This document shows positions 6,328 through 7,008 of a DNA stretch of 7,008 bases, in pieces. Within the stretch, counting starts at the first letter, position 1, and every line of letters starts with the position of its first letter. The notes under the pieces were generated by a model. That model made no database searches. It was not told the origin of the DNA and saw only the letters and a program-made list of their open reading frames with translations. The stretch comes from a bacterium. GTDB taxonomy: Bacteria > Krumholzibacteriota > Krumholzibacteria > LZORAL124-64-63. The translations under genes and the position numbers were made by a program. Location: assembly GCA_030592025.1 (NCBI GenBank), contig JAUUZX010000071.1, positions 1 through 7,008 on the forward strand, written 5' to 3'.

Positions 6328-7008
6328 ATGGACCTGCCCTTCGAGCCCTACCGCATCAAGGTCGTCGAGCGCATCCGGCGCGTGAGTCGCGAGGAGCGCG
6401 TGCAGTATCTCCACGATGCCGGGTACAACATCTTCAAGATCCCGTCCGCGGCCGTCTACATCGACCTGCTCACGGACAGCGGCACCAGCGCCATGAGCGA
6501 TCGCCAGTGGGCCGCCATGATGACCGGCGACGAGGCCTACGCCTTCAGCCGCTCCTTCCTGGAATTCGAGGCGACGATCCGCGACATCTTCGGCTACCGC
6601 AACGTGATCCCGACCCACCAGGGTCGCGCCGCCGAGAGCCTGCTCTTCGCGGCGGCGGTCACCCCCGACCACGTCGTCCCCAACAACATCCACTTCGACA
6701 CGACCCGGGCCAACGTCGAGCACCGGGGAGCCATCGCGGTGGACTGCGTCTGCGACGAGGGTCTGGATCCGGAGATCGAAGCCCCGTTTAAGGGTGACAT
6801 GTCCCTGGAAAAGCTGGGAGCGGTCTTCAAGAAGTACGGCCGTGGGCGGATCCCCTTCGTGATGATCACCATCACCAACAACAGCGGTGGCGGGCAGCCG
6901 GTATCCATGGCCAACGTCCGCGAGGTCTCGGCCTTCTGCAAGGAGCAGGAGGTGCCGCTGATCTTCGACGCCTGCCGCTTCGCCGAGAACGCCTGGTTCA
7001 TCCAGCAG
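6328..7008 (+). CDS. tnaA: Tryptophanase / tyrosine phenol-lyase family PLP lyase, probably tryptophanase (3' partial)
   Basis: This is a PLP-dependent beta-eliminating lyase (aromatic amino acid lyase family). Tryptophanase splits L-tryptophan into indole, pyruvate and ammonia in the cytoplasm; tyrosine phenol-lyase does the same with tyrosine, giving phenol. The visible 227 residues are about half of the usual 460-470. Family blocks are intact: YIDLLTDSGTSAMSD (44-58), GDEAY (67-71), IPTHQGRAAE (94-103), HFDTTR (122-127), ITNNSGGGQPVSMAN (182-196) and DACRFAENAWF (214-224). Starting at ATG 6328 gives numbering equal to Citrobacter tyrosine phenol-lyase: Tyr71, Arg100, Asn185, Asp214 and Arg217 are all present. 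Position 124 is Asp, as in tryptophanase (Asp137 in E. coli); the phenol-lyase has Thr. RFAENA also resembles tryptophanase, whereas NAMSDKQW-like and TTR stretches resemble the phenol-lyase. The PLP lysine (near 257) and the other specificity residues lie beyond the window. It has its own promoter and RBS, so co-transcription with the giant gene is not needed. ATG 6325 is an alternative start. Family certain; substrate probable. Confidence 0.88.
   Translation, partial: MDLPFEPYRIKVVERIRRVSREERVQYLHDAGYNIFKIPSAAVYIDLLTDSGTSAMSDRQWAAMMTGDEAYAFSRSFLEFEATIRDIFGYRNVIPTHQGRAAESLLFAAAVTPDHVVPNNIHFDTTRANVEHRGAIAVDCVCDEGLDPEIEAPFKGDMSLEKLGAVFKKYGRGRIPFVMITITNNSGGGQPVSMANVREVSAFCKEQEVPLIFDACRFAENAWFIQQ

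Noticed and set aside
6228..6791. 187-codon + strand frame overlapping the tryptophanase start
   Set aside because: It is out of frame with the clearly conserved tryptophanase and its translation is Arg/Pro-rich without motifs.

Overview
The window is very GC-rich by eye (I did not compute it) and reads as an ordinary chromosomal stretch from a bacterium of, or near, the FCB superphylum. Candidatus Krumholzibacteriota or Eisenbacteria-like lineages are my best guess. Three things point there: a secreted-protein tail of the FlgD-like / type IX sorting-domain style at the left edge, promoter elements resembling the Bacteroidetes -7 box (TAnnTTTG), and a tryptophanase resembling the Bacteroides type as I remember it. 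The assignment is inference; there is no rRNA or marker gene here. I saw no IS element, CRISPR array, tRNA or prophage gene.

All three genes are on the + strand. (1) 1-211 is the last 69 codons of an exported protein ending in a FlgD-type Ig-like domain. (2) 277-6198 is one uninterrupted 1973-residue gene that I cannot assign to a named family. It starts with a TPR-like helical region (about residues 10-315) and has no signal peptide or membrane segment. It then appears to be a chain of alpha/beta modules, at least two of which look like RecA/helicase folds with decayed motifs. The clearest is a P-loop at residues 1545-1552 (GTAGSGRC in place of GxxxxGK[ST]) with a motif II at 1622-1632 that has lost its aspartate, and a motif VI-like end at 1946-1961. 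It is probably cytoplasmic; its role is unknown. (3) 6328-7008 is the first half of a PLP-dependent tryptophanase / tyrosine phenol-lyase family enzyme, cut by the window end. Its active-site Asp124 favours tryptophanase.

The genes do not look like an operon. The gaps before genes 2 and 3 (65 and 129 bases) each hold a promoter-like element with the core CTAG[GC]TTCG. For the giant gene this box lies right against the ATG, with no Shine-Dalgarno, which suggests a leaderless mRNA. For the tryptophanase the same box lies about 70 bases upstream and a proper GAGGAG ribosome site is present. The most unusual item is the giant gene: a tryptophan-rich, helicase-like protein whose ATPase residues have been replaced.
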